Shown here: positions 28,276-37,083 of the stretch, in pieces
How the letters are laid out: every line of letters begins with the position of its first letter
Numbering within the stretch: the first letter of the stretch is position 1
Assembly (NCBI GenBank): GCA_963666825.2
Contig: OY763044.2
Coordinates: forward strand, 3,286,001 to 3,350,000
DNA: 64,000 nucleotides
Reading direction: 5' to 3'
Origin: Saccharicrinis sp963666825
Lineage (GTDB): Bacteria; Bacteroidota; Bacteroidia; Bacteroidales; Marinilabiliaceae
Made by a program: the position numbers and the translations under genes
The notes under the pieces: generated by a model
What the model was told of the DNA's origin: nothing
Database searches by the model: none
Seen by the model: the letters and a program-made list of their open reading frames with translations, nothing else

Positions 28276-29889
28276 ATGATTACAGTATCGAATTTAAGAA
28301 TTCAGTTCGGGAAAAGAACCCTATTTCAAGACGTAAATTTAAAGTTTACACAAGGTAACTGCTATGGTATAATTGGTGCCAACGGAGCAGGTAAATCTAC
28401 ATTTTTAAGAATATTAAGTGGAGAGCTTGACTCAACAGGAGGCTCTGTAGTATTTGGACCAAATGAAAGATTATCAGTACTTAAGCAGGATCACCACGCT
28501 TTTGATGAATTTACAGTTTTGGATACTGTAATGATGGGACATACACATCTTTGGGATGTAATGCAGGAAAAAAATGCATTGTATGCTAAACCAGATTTTT
28601 CTGACGAAGATGGTGTTAAAGTATCTGAATTAGAAGAGCAATTTGCTGAAATGGACGGATGGAATGCCGAGAGTGATGCAGCAAACTTGTTAAGTGGTTT
28701 AGGTATTAAAGAAGATCTTCACTATGCTCAAATGAGCACTTTAAGTGGTAAAGAAAAAGTGAAAATTCTTTTGGCCAGAGCTCTTTTTGGAAAACCAGAT
28801 AACTTGTTACTGGATGAGCCTACCAACGACCTGGATTTAGATTCTGTTAGCTGGTTAGAGAATTATCTTTCGAATTTTGAAAATACAGTATTAGTAGTTT
28901 CTCATGACCGTCACTTTTTAGATTCTATTTGTACACATACCGTAGATATTGATTTTGGTAAGGTTCAGTTATTCTCAGGAAACTATAGCTTCTGGTACGA
29001 ATCAAGCCAGTTAGCACTTCGTCAGCAACAACAACAAAACAAAAAAGCTGAAGAGAAAAAGAAAGAACTACAGGAGTTTATTGCTCGATTTAGTGCCAAC
29101 GTTGCTAAAAGTAAGCAAACTACCAGTCGTAAAAAGATGCTTGAAAAACTTAACGTGGAAGAAATTCAACCTTCAACACGTAAGTATCCTGCAATTATAT
29201 TTACTCCGGACAGAGATCCTGGTAACACAATACTTGAAGTAAGAGATTTAAGTGCCAGCATTGAAGGAGAAGTTTTATTTAAAGATGTTTCTTTTAATGT
29301 TGAAAAAGACGATAAGATCGTTTTCCTATCTAAAGATCCTAGAGCAATGACTGCTTTCTTTGAAATCATCAATGGTCATAAGCAACCTGATTCAGGTGAG
29401 TTCAGATGGGGACAAACAATCACAACAGCTTATCTTCCAGTAGAAAACACTAGTTTCTTTGATAAAGACATGAGCATCTTTGATTGGCTTTGTCAGTTTT
29501 CTGATGATACAACAGAAATTTTCATTAGAGGTTATTTAGGTAAAATGCTTTTCTCAGGAGAAGAGATCTATAAAAACTGTAAGGTATTATCAGGGGGTGA
29601 AAAAATGCGTTGTATGATAGCTCGTATGATGCTTAGAAATGCTAATACAATGATATTAGATACTCCGACTAACCACCTTGACCTTGAGTCAATTCAGGCT
29701 TTCAATGAAAGATTAACTCAATTTAAAGGAAATGTTCTTTTTTCAAGTCATGACCACGAATTTATTCAAACTGTAAGTAATCGTATTATTGAATTAACTC
29801 CATCAGGAATTATTGATAAGCAAACAGAGTACGATGACTATATTGTAGACGAAGAAATACATCAAAGAAGAGAGAGTATGTATAATTAA
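28276..29889 (+). CDS. ABC-F family ATPase, YbiT-like
   Basis: ABC-F proteins are soluble tandem ATPases that act on ribosomes rather than in transport. This 537-residue member is closest in layout to E. coli YbiT (VLDTVMMGHTHLWDV, the Gln/Lys-rich linker and the FSANVAKSKQTTSRKK segment). The first ATPase domain has an intact P loop (GANGAGKS, 34-41) and Walker B with the catalytic Glu (LLLDE, 177-181), but its signature is LSGKE (156-160). The second domain has a normal signature (LSGGE, 438-442) but no P loop (LSKDPRAMTAF at 351-361), and its Walker B is MILDT (459-463) with Thr in place of Glu. One of the two composite ATP sites therefore looks dead. It ends at a strong terminator. Confidence 0.9.
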   Translation: MITVSNLRIQFGKRTLFQDVNLKFTQGNCYGIIGANGAGKSTFLRILSGELDSTGGSVVFGPNERLSVLKQDHHAFDEFTVLDTVMMGHTHLWDVMQEKNALYAKPDFSDEDGVKVSELEEQFAEMDGWNAESDAANLLSGLGIKEDLHYAQMSTLSGKEKVKILLARALFGKPDNLLLDEPTNDLDLDSVSWLENYLSNFENTVLVVSHDRHFLDSICTHTVDIDFGKVQLFSGNYSFWYESSQLALRQQQQQNKKAEEKKKELQEFIARFSANVAKSKQTTSRKKMLEKLNVEEIQPSTRKYPAIIFTPDRDPGNTILEVRDLSASIEGEVLFKDVSFNVEKDDKIVFLSKDPRAMTAFFEIINGHKQPDSGEFRWGQTITTAYLPVENTSFFDKDMSIFDWLCQFSDDTTEIFIRGYLGKMLFSGEEIYKNCKVLSGGEKMRCMIARMMLRNANTMILDTPTNHLDLESIQAFNERLTQFKGNVLFSSHDHEFIQTVSNRIIELTPSGIIDKQTEYDDYIVDEEIHQRRESMYN

Positions 29890-29913
29890 TACACTTTCCT
29901 TAAAACATTATAC

Positions 29914-29948
29914 AATGCCAATCTATCTTTTTAGATTGGCATTTTTTA
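29914..29948 (+). terminator. Rho-independent terminator of the ABC-F gene
   Basis: A perfect 11-bp stem AATGCCAATCT / AGATTGGCATT (29914-29924, 29933-29943) is followed by a T-rich tail. Confidence 0.92.
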
Positions 29949-30329
29949 TTTCAATAATTCCTGCTAAATATATTTTAATACCATGATACATTTTCTCAAA
30001 TCATATATTAAATCATAATAATATATTATATACTTTTACCTCCCAATAAAACATGATTTATTAAAACATGAACATTCATTTAACGTCGTTAAATAAAATT
30101 ATTTACATAAGTAATTTCTGCACAAGAATTGAATGTTCTCTTCTACTACTATATTTTTTAGTGATCTTTTCAGAACTGTAGTTTTTCGATTAAACACGTT
30201 TAACATCGATTTATCTAATAATCGATCCATGTAAATTAATCATTAACATACAACTTATTTAGTAATGTGGGATTGTTATATTCATCTAATACAATCAGTC
30301 CTGGCATACTAGATTATTTATTCTGAAAA
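29949..30329 (+). promoter_or_regulatory. Long leader of the radical SAM gene with two palindromes
   Basis: The gap holds no gene. It contains a perfect 17-base palindrome ATTTAACG-T-CGTTAAAT (30078-30094) and a second dyad TTAAAC-AC-GTTTAA (30190-30203), which is flanked by TCGAT/ATCGA arms. A further ATCGAT lies at 30221-30226, and a GATTGT...ACAATC pair (30271-30276, 30291-30296) lies 33 bases before the start codon. These look like operator sites or hairpins in a leader; no protein is known to bind them. Confidence 0.45.
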
Positions 30330-31646
30330 ATGACTCCATATATTTCGTATTTAAACGACCTGGTAAATAAAAATCACGCTTTAATTGAAGATTATAAACT
30401 TCCGGTTAACTGGATAAACAACCATTCGGTATATGCACTAGAAGCTGAAAGAAATGAACTGTTTGAGTATCTAAATCAAGCTATTAATCACTCTTACAAA
30501 AAGAGTAAGCCATGGTATAATAGTCTTTCTAAAGGTTGTCAATTATGTGCTGAAGGTTCTTGGTCATGTTTATTTATTAATAATATATGTAATGCTACTT
30601 GCGCATTTTGTCCAACACAACAAGATAATGATGAAGTTCCTGCCACACAGGGATGCAGTTTTAATACACCCGTAGAATTTGCTGATTACATTAATTACTT
30701 CAATTTTAAAGGAGTAAGTATTAGTGGAGGTGAACCTCTAAAAACATTAAAAAAAACAGTTAGCTACATTAAAGCGGTTCGCGAACATTGCGACAAAAAC
30801 ATCTACATATGGGTTTATTCTAATGGTATTTTAGGTACACCAGAAATTTTTAAGACATTGGGAGAAATAGGAGTTGATGAAGTCAGGTTTAACTTAGGTG
30901 CAAGCAATTACAATATCAAACTTATTGACAATGCTAAACCTTACATCAAAAACATCACTGTTGAAATACCCGCAATACCAGAAGACTATGAAAAGTTAAG
31001 AGATTTAATTCCTTCATTAATTGAAAAAGGAGTAACAAATTTAAATCTTCATCAATTGCGATTAACACCATACAACATTTCTAAACTTGCTTCAAAGCCA
31101 TATACTTTCACTCATGGTAATCCTCCAACGGTAGTTGAGTCGGAAATAACAGCTTTAAAAATTCTGAAATATGTATCAGAGAATGAATTACCTATTGGTG
31201 TAAATTATTGTAATTACCACTATAAAAACAATTTTCAAAAGGCTGGCTTTAGAAAACACATCTCTTCTAAGCTTGCTGACAATGATACAGAAATTACAGA
31301 ACTTGGTTTTATTAGAAATATTATTTCTGATGGGAATAATGGGGATTATAAAAACACAAATCTTAATGATCTAAAAATAAATCCTGAGTTAAATAACAAA
31401 ATAAAAGTCTCCTATTCTTATTTCTCTTTAATAGATAAAAATAAAAATGGAGATTCTAAAACGATAAAGATAAACTCAAAAGATTATTACTTAAACACGA
31501 AAAAGACAGCCAGCAATATAGAAACAACACCTGTTTTATTTATTGAAAATTTGGAAAACAAGACTTGCAGAGATATTACAGATGATGCTCTTTTTAAGAT
31601 TTTTCAGAAGGAAATTATTGAGGATGAATTTCCTGAGTATTTTTAA
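30330..31646 (+). CDS. Uncharacterised radical SAM protein
   Basis: This 438-residue protein has the radical SAM cluster motif CNATCAFC (Cys87, 91, 94) and the SAM-binding GGEP-type motif (SISGGEPLKTL, 131-141), followed by a TIM-barrel-like region. Just upstream are three extra cysteines, GCQLCAEGSWSC (Cys70, 73, 80), which could bind a metal or a second cluster. The combination resembles the uncharacterised COG2108 group related to pyruvate formate-lyase activases, though that is from memory. The C-terminal third is Lys/Asn-rich and unlike known SPASM domains. No substrate protein or peptide gene lies beside it. The function is not known. Confidence 0.8.
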   Translation: MTPYISYLNDLVNKNHALIEDYKLPVNWINNHSVYALEAERNELFEYLNQAINHSYKKSKPWYNSLSKGCQLCAEGSWSCLFINNICNATCAFCPTQQDNDEVPATQGCSFNTPVEFADYINYFNFKGVSISGGEPLKTLKKTVSYIKAVREHCDKNIYIWVYSNGILGTPEIFKTLGEIGVDEVRFNLGASNYNIKLIDNAKPYIKNITVEIPAIPEDYEKLRDLIPSLIEKGVTNLNLHQLRLTPYNISKLASKPYTFTHGNPPTVVESEITALKILKYVSENELPIGVNYCNYHYKNNFQKAGFRKHISSKLADNDTEITELGFIRNIISDGNNGDYKNTNLNDLKINPELNNKIKVSYSYFSLIDKNKNGDSKTIKINSKDYYLNTKKTASNIETTPVLFIENLENKTCRDITDDALFKIFQKEIIEDEFPEYF

Positions 31647-31656
31647 TATTAACCTT

Positions 31657-31691
31657 AGAGATCTGAACTCAGCTTCAGGTCTCTTTTTTTT
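31657..31691 (+). terminator. Rho-independent terminator of the radical SAM gene
   Basis: AGAGATCTGAA pairs with TTCAGGTCTCT (31657-31667, 31674-31684; one G-U pair) around a 6-base loop, followed by a T tract. The opposite strand has no T tract, so it serves the plus-strand gene. Confidence 0.88.
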
Positions 31692-31695
31692 ACAA

Positions 31696-32202
31696 TTATT
31701 TCCCGAAAGATTTATTCTCTAGCTCTATTACTTCCAAATCTTTAATATCTCCCTTATCCAAAACAAAGCGAATAGCTGTTCTAACTGCATGAAAACCGGA
31801 TCTTCCGGCAGCTCCCGGATTTATATGTAATAAATTCAATTGATCATCGTAAATCACTTTTAAAATATGCGAATGTCCGGCAATAAATAATTTTGGAGGA
31901 TTTTTAAACAACTCAAACTTTACTCTTCGATCGTACTTACCAGGATAACCACCTATATGAGTAATCCATACATCAACACCATCACAATTAAATCTCTCAT
32001 GTTCATTTAAACATCGGCGAATAACAGCATCATCAATATTACCAAATACAGCTCGTGTTGGTTTAAAGTCTTTCATTTCATCCAAAACCTTAATATCTCC
32101 AATATCACCGGCATGCCAAATCTCATCACACTCAGCAAATAATTCTTTAAACTTTGGATCAAAAAAAGAATGTGTATCTGATAAAAGCCCTATTCGCGTC
32201 AT
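31696..32202 (-). CDS. YfcE/MJ0936-type metallophosphoesterase
   Basis: This 168-residue calcineurin-like phosphoesterase has the metal-binding motifs of the YfcE/Vps29 group in order: LLSDTHSF, HAGDIGD, FGNID, THIG and AGHSH followed by INPGAAG. It probably hydrolyses phosphodiesters; the natural substrate is unknown. The frame extends to a TTG at 32223, but a perfect -7 promoter element (TAGTTTTG on the minus strand, 32221-32228) covers that codon, so the ATG at 32202 (MTRIGLLSD) is chosen. It is convergent with the radical SAM gene and divergent from the SixA-like gene. Confidence 0.9.
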   Translation of the reverse strand: MTRIGLLSDTHSFFDPKFKELFAECDEIWHAGDIGDIKVLDEMKDFKPTRAVFGNIDDAVIRRCLNEHERFNCDGVDVWITHIGGYPGKYDRRVKFELFKNPPKLFIAGHSHILKVIYDDQLNLLHINPGAAGRSGFHAVRTAIRFVLDKGDIKDLEVIELENKSFGK

Positions 32203-32220
32203 TTCGTTTTTTTTATTACG

Positions 32221-32228
32221 CAAAACTA
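32221..32228 (-). promoter_or_regulatory. -7 promoter element of the phosphoesterase gene
   Basis: TAGTTTTG on the minus strand fits TAnnTTTG and lies 18 bases before the ATG. No clear -33 element is seen. It decides against the upstream TTG start. Confidence 0.45.
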
Positions 32229-32384
32229 CTTTTTTTAAACAAATGAATAAAGTATAAAGACAAAAGACTTAACAAGGCCTTTAATTAGAAAATAAATTCG
32301 GTATTAATCACATTTTTTTTACCTTACCAAAAGGTTCTATTGTCGATAATCTTTACACTTTCATCTTTATACTTATACTAAAAA

Positions 32385-32888
32385 ATGAAAAAACTTATAT
32401 TAGTCCGACACGCTAAAACAGAGCAGCTCTATGATTATAGCAAATCTGATTTTGAGAGAAAGTTGCTCCCCAGAGGACACAAAGATGCTGCTTTGATTGC
32501 AGAACAATTAAAAGCGAAAAATATTATTCCTGATTTATTTATAACCAGTAAAGCTAAAAGAGCTAATCAAACAGCTAAGATATTTGCGGAACATCTTGGT
32601 TATAACTCTGATAATATTATTAAAGAACAGTTTCTTTATGATGGATATACAACCGGAGAAATTCTTTACTACCTTGAGAAGTATGACTCTGATTATGACA
32701 CAATCATAATTTTTGGACACAATCCTGATATTGCAAGCTTAACAACACGTTTAGTTACCTCTGACTTATGGCATTTCCCAACCAGTTGTACCACTGCTAT
32801 TAATTTTGATATTGACAGTTGGAAAGACCTTGAAGTAGGTACCGGTAAACTGGAATTATACCTATACCCTAAACTGCTAAAAGATTAA
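32385..32888 (+). CDS. SixA-like histidine phosphatase
   Basis: This is a 167-residue member of the histidine phosphatase (phosphoglycerate mutase-like) superfamily. The catalytic RHAK motif (LILVRHAKTE, His about 9) and the second histidine in IIFGHNPDI (about 115-120) are present. SixA-type enzymes dephosphorylate phosphohistidine proteins; in Bacteroidota the substrate is unknown. It stands alone between the phosphoesterase (divergent) and mnmA (convergent). Confidence 0.88.
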   Translation: MKKLILVRHAKTEQLYDYSKSDFERKLLPRGHKDAALIAEQLKAKNIIPDLFITSKAKRANQTAKIFAEHLGYNSDNIIKEQFLYDGYTTGEILYYLEKYDSDYDTIIIFGHNPDIASLTTRLVTSDLWHFPTSCTTAINFDIDSWKDLEVGTGKLELYLYPKLLKD

Positions 32889-32899
32889 TAGCTCCTCTC

Positions 32900-32920
32900 A
32901 ATCTCCCCAATAGGGAGATT
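32900..32920. other. Small hairpin between convergent genes
   Basis: AATCTCCC and GGGAGATT form an 8-bp stem with a 5-base loop. It lies 12 bases after the SixA-like stop. There is no T tract, so it is only a weak terminator candidate. Confidence 0.4.
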
Positions 32921-33014
32921 CTAATTTACGGCTTGGCCTGACTTACTCCATAGAAATTAACTATTAACACTACCTTTAGTATTAATCATTAATCTCCTTG
33001 TTACTTGTTCCTAT

Positions 33015-34214
33015 TTAACTAATCACTCCTGACCCTATCAATTCATCCTCAACATACCATGAAGCAAACTGTCCTGCTGTAATTCCCCTCTGAGGTTCAT
33101 CAAAAACCACGTACATTCCTTCCTCACGGCGGTGGATAACACCTTGTTGCAGCGGTTGACGATAACGAATTCTTATTTGAAGTCTTCTACTTTCCCCTAC
33201 AGCCATTTCCAGATCTGGACGAACCCAATGTAACTCATTTGCTGCCACCTTAAGTACTTGTCGGAATAATCCGGGATGTTGTTTTCCCATACCAACATAA
33301 ATCTGATTGAATGGAATATTTGTACCAATGATAAATAAAGGCTCAGGAAACCCTCCTATGTTTAATCCTTTACGCTGTCCTATTGTATAAAAATGAGCTC
33401 CCCCATGCTCTCCTACCCTTTTACCATATTTTGGATGAAAGACATAAGGTTGAGAAAGTTCTTCTAAAATTTCATCTGTTGGATTTTCAATAGCTTGATT
33501 CCAATCTCTTTTAAAGAGCTCACAATCTTTATCTATATTAAAAACCTTACCTTTTTTTGATTCTAACTTTTGTTGCAAAAAAACGGGTAAGTCGACCTTA
33601 CCTACAAAACAAATTCCCTGAGAATCTTTTTTATGAGCTGTTATTAAATTTAATTTATTGGCAATTCTTCGTACCTCAGGTTTTACAATATCACCTATAG
33701 GAAACAAAGCTTTAGCTAATTGCTCCTGTGAAAGCTGACATAAAAAATAACTTTGATCTTTATTTCCGTCACTTCCAGCTAACAAACGATGATATTCCTT
33801 GCCGTCTTTAATAATTGTATCTTTTCTGCAATAATGCCCTGTTGCTACATAATCTGCTCCAAGTTCAAATGCCTTATCCATAAAAACATCAAACTTAATT
33901 TCACGATTACATAACACATCAGGATTCGGAGTCCTTCCTTTTTCATACTCACTGAACATGTAATCTACTACTCGCGCTCTGTACTGCTCACTTAAATCAA
34001 CATAGTGAAATGGTATATCCAGCTTTTTAGCAACTGCCATTGCATCAAACTTATCCTCCAACCATGGACAATCCGCTTCTAAAACACCAGTTGTATCATG
34101 CCAGTTTTTCATAAACAGACCGATTACTTCATATCCCTGTTCTTTTAAAACATAGGCTGCCACACTTGAGTCAACTCCTCCAGATAATCCGATAACAACT
34201 TTCTTTTTTTGCAT
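33015..34214 (-). CDS. mnmA: tRNA 2-thiouridylase MnmA
   Basis: MnmA transfers sulfur to U34 of Glu, Gln and Lys tRNAs. The 399-residue protein has the PP-loop (GLSGGVDSSVAA, 9-20) and the two catalytic cysteines Cys102 (LCNREIKFD) and Cys202 (SQGICFVG). The KDQSYFLCQL segment and the C-terminal YTIGQRKGL and FDEPQRGITAGQ barrel motifs are also present. It is a little longer than the E. coli enzyme but complete. A promoter with both elements lies just upstream. Confidence 0.96.
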   Translation of the reverse strand: MQKKKVVIGLSGGVDSSVAAYVLKEQGYEVIGLFMKNWHDTTGVLEADCPWLEDKFDAMAVAKKLDIPFHYVDLSEQYRARVVDYMFSEYEKGRTPNPDVLCNREIKFDVFMDKAFELGADYVATGHYCRKDTIIKDGKEYHRLLAGSDGNKDQSYFLCQLSQEQLAKALFPIGDIVKPEVRRIANKLNLITAHKKDSQGICFVGKVDLPVFLQQKLESKKGKVFNIDKDCELFKRDWNQAIENPTDEILEELSQPYVFHPKYGKRVGEHGGAHFYTIGQRKGLNIGGFPEPLFIIGTNIPFNQIYVGMGKQHPGLFRQVLKVAANELHWVRPDLEMAVGESRRLQIRIRYRQPLQQGVIHRREEGMYVVFDEPQRGITAGQFASWYVEDELIGSGVIS

Positions 34215-34252
34215 TCTGTTTTTAAATAATTATGAGCACTAAAATTAGCGCA

Positions 34253-34287
34253 CAAAGATACATTATTTTATGTATTTTATATACAAA
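34253..34287 (-). promoter_or_regulatory. Promoter of mnmA
   Basis: On the minus strand TTTG (34287-34284) and TATCTTTG (34260-34253) are 23 bases apart, at the long end of the accepted spacing. The start codon is 39 bases downstream. The rest of the 310-base gap (34215-34524) is AT-rich with no other feature seen. Confidence 0.5.
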
Positions 34288-34524
34288 CAAATCAAACACT
34301 TAATATTCATACATTTATAAAAAACTTATCTTTTTTATATAAATATTTCTGTTTCAAAAAGAACATTCATACTAATAAATCGTATATGAGTTAGTTTATT
34401 ACAAATCATAAAACACTATCTAATAGATTGCAAATGAAATGAGCCACAATATAACTTTTCTCACATATGAGGAATAATTTATTTTGGTGAGTTCCATATG
34501 GTAATTAAAAGCAAATTTAAACAT

Positions 34525-35109
34525 ATGAAACTACTTATTATCGTATTTTTTACAATGTTAATTCCATTTAGTGCATTCTCACAAAAGACATGGACTTCAA
34601 GAGATTCTGCTAATGTTGAAAAATTAAACAAAGCCATTACTCTTGCTGAAGCAAAAGTTGCTAAAGCTCAGGTAAAAGTTGATTATGCCGATTCTTTAAT
34701 TCAGATTGGTTCATCACAATTAGCAGAAGGTAAATCTTTAGCTAAACAACTGAAAACAGAATCAAAGAGCCTTAATAAACAATACTCTGCTGATCGTAAA
34801 CAATTTGTTAAAATTACGAAGTCAAAAAACAGAGATGAAGCTAATGAAGCAAAAGCAGAATTAAAAAAAGTGGATACTCAATTCAAATCTGACAATAAAG
34901 ACTTAACAAATAAAATTAAAGCTAACGATAAGTTAATTGGAACTGCAGAACGAAATTTAGCTAAAGGGAAAGGATATATTAAGGATTACGAAAGAAGCTT
35001 AAAAGAAGCTCAGGCCAGTCTTGATTATTCAAAAGAAGAATTAGAATGGACTTTAGAAGACTTAAATACTGTTGATGAACCTAAAGAATCAAAGAAGAAA
35101 AAGAAATAG
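34525..35109 (+). CDS. Secreted Lys-rich coiled-coil protein, unknown function
   Basis: I do not recognise this gene. The 194-residue product has a signal peptide (MKLLIIVFFTMLIPFSAFSQ) and then almost unbroken, highly charged helix rich in Lys, Ala, Glu and Asp, ending in a poly-Lys tail. The heptad-like spacing predicts a periplasmic coiled coil. An in-frame ATG at 34498 exists, but the ATG at 34525 gives a cleaner signal peptide. It is convergent with the DUF3857 operon and shares a terminator with it. The composition alone gives no function. Confidence 0.65.
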   Translation: MKLLIIVFFTMLIPFSAFSQKTWTSRDSANVEKLNKAITLAEAKVAKAQVKVDYADSLIQIGSSQLAEGKSLAKQLKTESKSLNKQYSADRKQFVKITKSKNRDEANEAKAELKKVDTQFKSDNKDLTNKIKANDKLIGTAERNLAKGKGYIKDYERSLKEAQASLDYSKEELEWTLEDLNTVDEPKESKKKKK

Positions 35110-35127
35110 ACAAAGGATAACTCGAAT

Positions 35128-35171
35128 AAAAAAGCCAGCCTGTAAGATTATTTACAAGCTGGCTTTTTTTT
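35128..35171. terminator. Bidirectional rho-independent terminator
   Basis: AAAAAAGCCAGC and GCTGGCTTTTTT arms surround an inner TGTAA/TTTACA stem. Each arm ends in a run of A or T, so the hairpin has a U tract in both directions and serves the convergent coiled-coil and DUF3857 genes. Confidence 0.9.
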
Positions 35172-35172
35172 G

Positions 35173-37083
35173 CTATATTTTTATTAAAACGGCTTTTGCC
35201 TCATCATTTTTTGATACTGACTCTACAAACTCAACAAAATCATTATATTTTTCTTTTGGATAATGACCTTTATTTATGATAAACTCTCGTTCATATACAA
35301 TACTTTGGTCAATCAACTTTGCAGAACTATGATATTCTCCAAATTCAGAAACCAGATGAACTTCTTTAGGTAATGCCTCCATTTTAAATCCTTCGGGGAT
35401 ATTATAAGCAATTGAATCATTTTCACTATACGGTCGACTTATAAGAACCGGAGAAACACGATTTCGCGAATAAGGAGGAGTATTTGTTAGCTGATTCATT
35501 AAGTTCAATTGAAAAATTAAACGATCTCCCATCATACTACCAAATACAGGAATTAAAATATCAAGATCCTTTTCGATTCGAGGTTTACGTTCTCTATATG
35601 GAGTAACTTTATAACTGTCTAATTCAAAATTCGGAATATTGATAGACCGGATAATACTTTTTCTCCTATCAGTTTCATCCATTAAAGTTAAACCTAGTTC
35701 CTCCGAAAAATGAACACCTTTATATACAATATGAGATTTTACTTTGGAAGCATCTTCAATACTAATATTAACAGTTGTTTTCGTAAAAACAATATCATCA
35801 TTTACTGAATAAGATGGAGTTTTTACTATCTCACCTCCATTATCCTTTACCAACAATACATTCCTGTCATCCGTTGAACCACCCATATAACCACATGGAT
35901 AATGGGAGCTTGTACATTCAAGCCAAATGGTATCATTTTCTAACGGAACACAAGCGATAATATGATTAAAATAATCATTAACAAATTCTTTATCGGTATT
36001 TTGACCTTCTCCTGAATATACTAAAGTATAATGAGCATCATAACCCAATTCTTTCAATAACGAAACAACGTAATTAGAGAGTGCTTTACAATCACCATAG
36101 GATAACCTATCTACTGTTTCTGCGGAAAAAGGTTGATGGCCACCTATTCCTTCCTGGATGCTGACATATCTGTTTTTATCCTGAGAATATTTATATGCTA
36201 TTGCAATTTTTTCATAATCACTCATCCCTTCCTCAAACATAGCTCTTACTTTGGCGACAGTTTCTTGTGGAATATCATTTTTACCCTCATTTAGTTTATT
36301 GATATATAAACCAAAATCATTCCATGTTGATAACCTTCCGGTATATCCATCCATAACAAATTGATCAGGCACAATAACAACCTCTGGAATATAATCTTCT
36401 GAAAAAGAACTCAACAACTCTTTTTGAATTGCCTTATAATTCTTAATCGCCCATATTCTCAATAATTCATCTTCTTTTATCTCCTTTTCACCTGGCTGAT
36501 CCAGATTATATTCTTTAAAATGATATTTAAAATCTGAAGGTGCTTTAAGTTTAAAATTAAAACTTTCAATAGAAGTATTATATCCTTGCAATGCCGACCA
36601 TCCTCCTATATAATATGCCGAATTATACTTTTGCTGAAAAGTATACTCGACAGTATATGGGTATACAGAATATTTAGGATCAATAACCTTTACCCTAGAA
36701 TCCTCATAAAGAGAAAAACCGGATACAGAAGCAAAGTCTCCTATTTCATTTTGCGGAATAGATTTCACCTTATTTCCCTCACTATCATATACTGTAGCAG
36801 ATATATTAGAAATGGAGCTAAACTTATCATACCTTTCATGAAACAGAGCTTTGTCTTTGCCACTTTCTTTCAGAATAGTTATGACATATTTTGTATCATA
36901 AACAACTTTTTCCGGAGAAAAAACTTCAACATTGGTATTCATCTCTCTGATAACAGCATCAGCACCTTCTGTTAACTCTGCCGGTATTTGAGATGCAGGA
37001 TATTTTAGTTCCTTTTTTGCAGATAAATTCAGTGTGCAAAAAAGGAATATTACATACAATTTATAACGAAGCAGCATCCTCAT
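35173..37083 (-). CDS. DUF3857/transglutaminase-like protein, catalytic residues present
   Basis: This 636-residue exported protein (signal peptide about 1-22) has an N-terminal DUF3857 beta domain, a central transglutaminase-like fold (about 280-400) and a C-terminal beta domain. The cysteine protease-like triad looks intact: Cys332 in SYGDCKALS, His374 in YFNHIIACV and an acidic residue (Glu389 in WLECTSS). The GYMGGSTDDRNVLLV stretch is typical of this Bacteroidota family, whose substrate is unknown. It overlaps the 3' end of the upstream paralogue by 23 bases, so the two are translated from one message. Confidence 0.85.
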   Translation of the reverse strand: MRMLLRYKLYVIFLFCTLNLSAKKELKYPASQIPAELTEGADAVIREMNTNVEVFSPEKVVYDTKYVITILKESGKDKALFHERYDKFSSISNISATVYDSEGNKVKSIPQNEIGDFASVSGFSLYEDSRVKVIDPKYSVYPYTVEYTFQQKYNSAYYIGGWSALQGYNTSIESFNFKLKAPSDFKYHFKEYNLDQPGEKEIKEDELLRIWAIKNYKAIQKELLSSFSEDYIPEVVIVPDQFVMDGYTGRLSTWNDFGLYINKLNEGKNDIPQETVAKVRAMFEEGMSDYEKIAIAYKYSQDKNRYVSIQEGIGGHQPFSAETVDRLSYGDCKALSNYVVSLLKELGYDAHYTLVYSGEGQNTDKEFVNDYFNHIIACVPLENDTIWLECTSSHYPCGYMGGSTDDRNVLLVKDNGGEIVKTPSYSVNDDIVFTKTTVNISIEDASKVKSHIVYKGVHFSEELGLTLMDETDRRKSIIRSINIPNFELDSYKVTPYRERKPRIEKDLDILIPVFGSMMGDRLIFQLNLMNQLTNTPPYSRNRVSPVLISRPYSENDSIAYNIPEGFKMEALPKEVHLVSEFGEYHSSAKLIDQSIVYEREFIINKGHYPKEKYNDFVEFVESVSKNDEAKAVLIKI

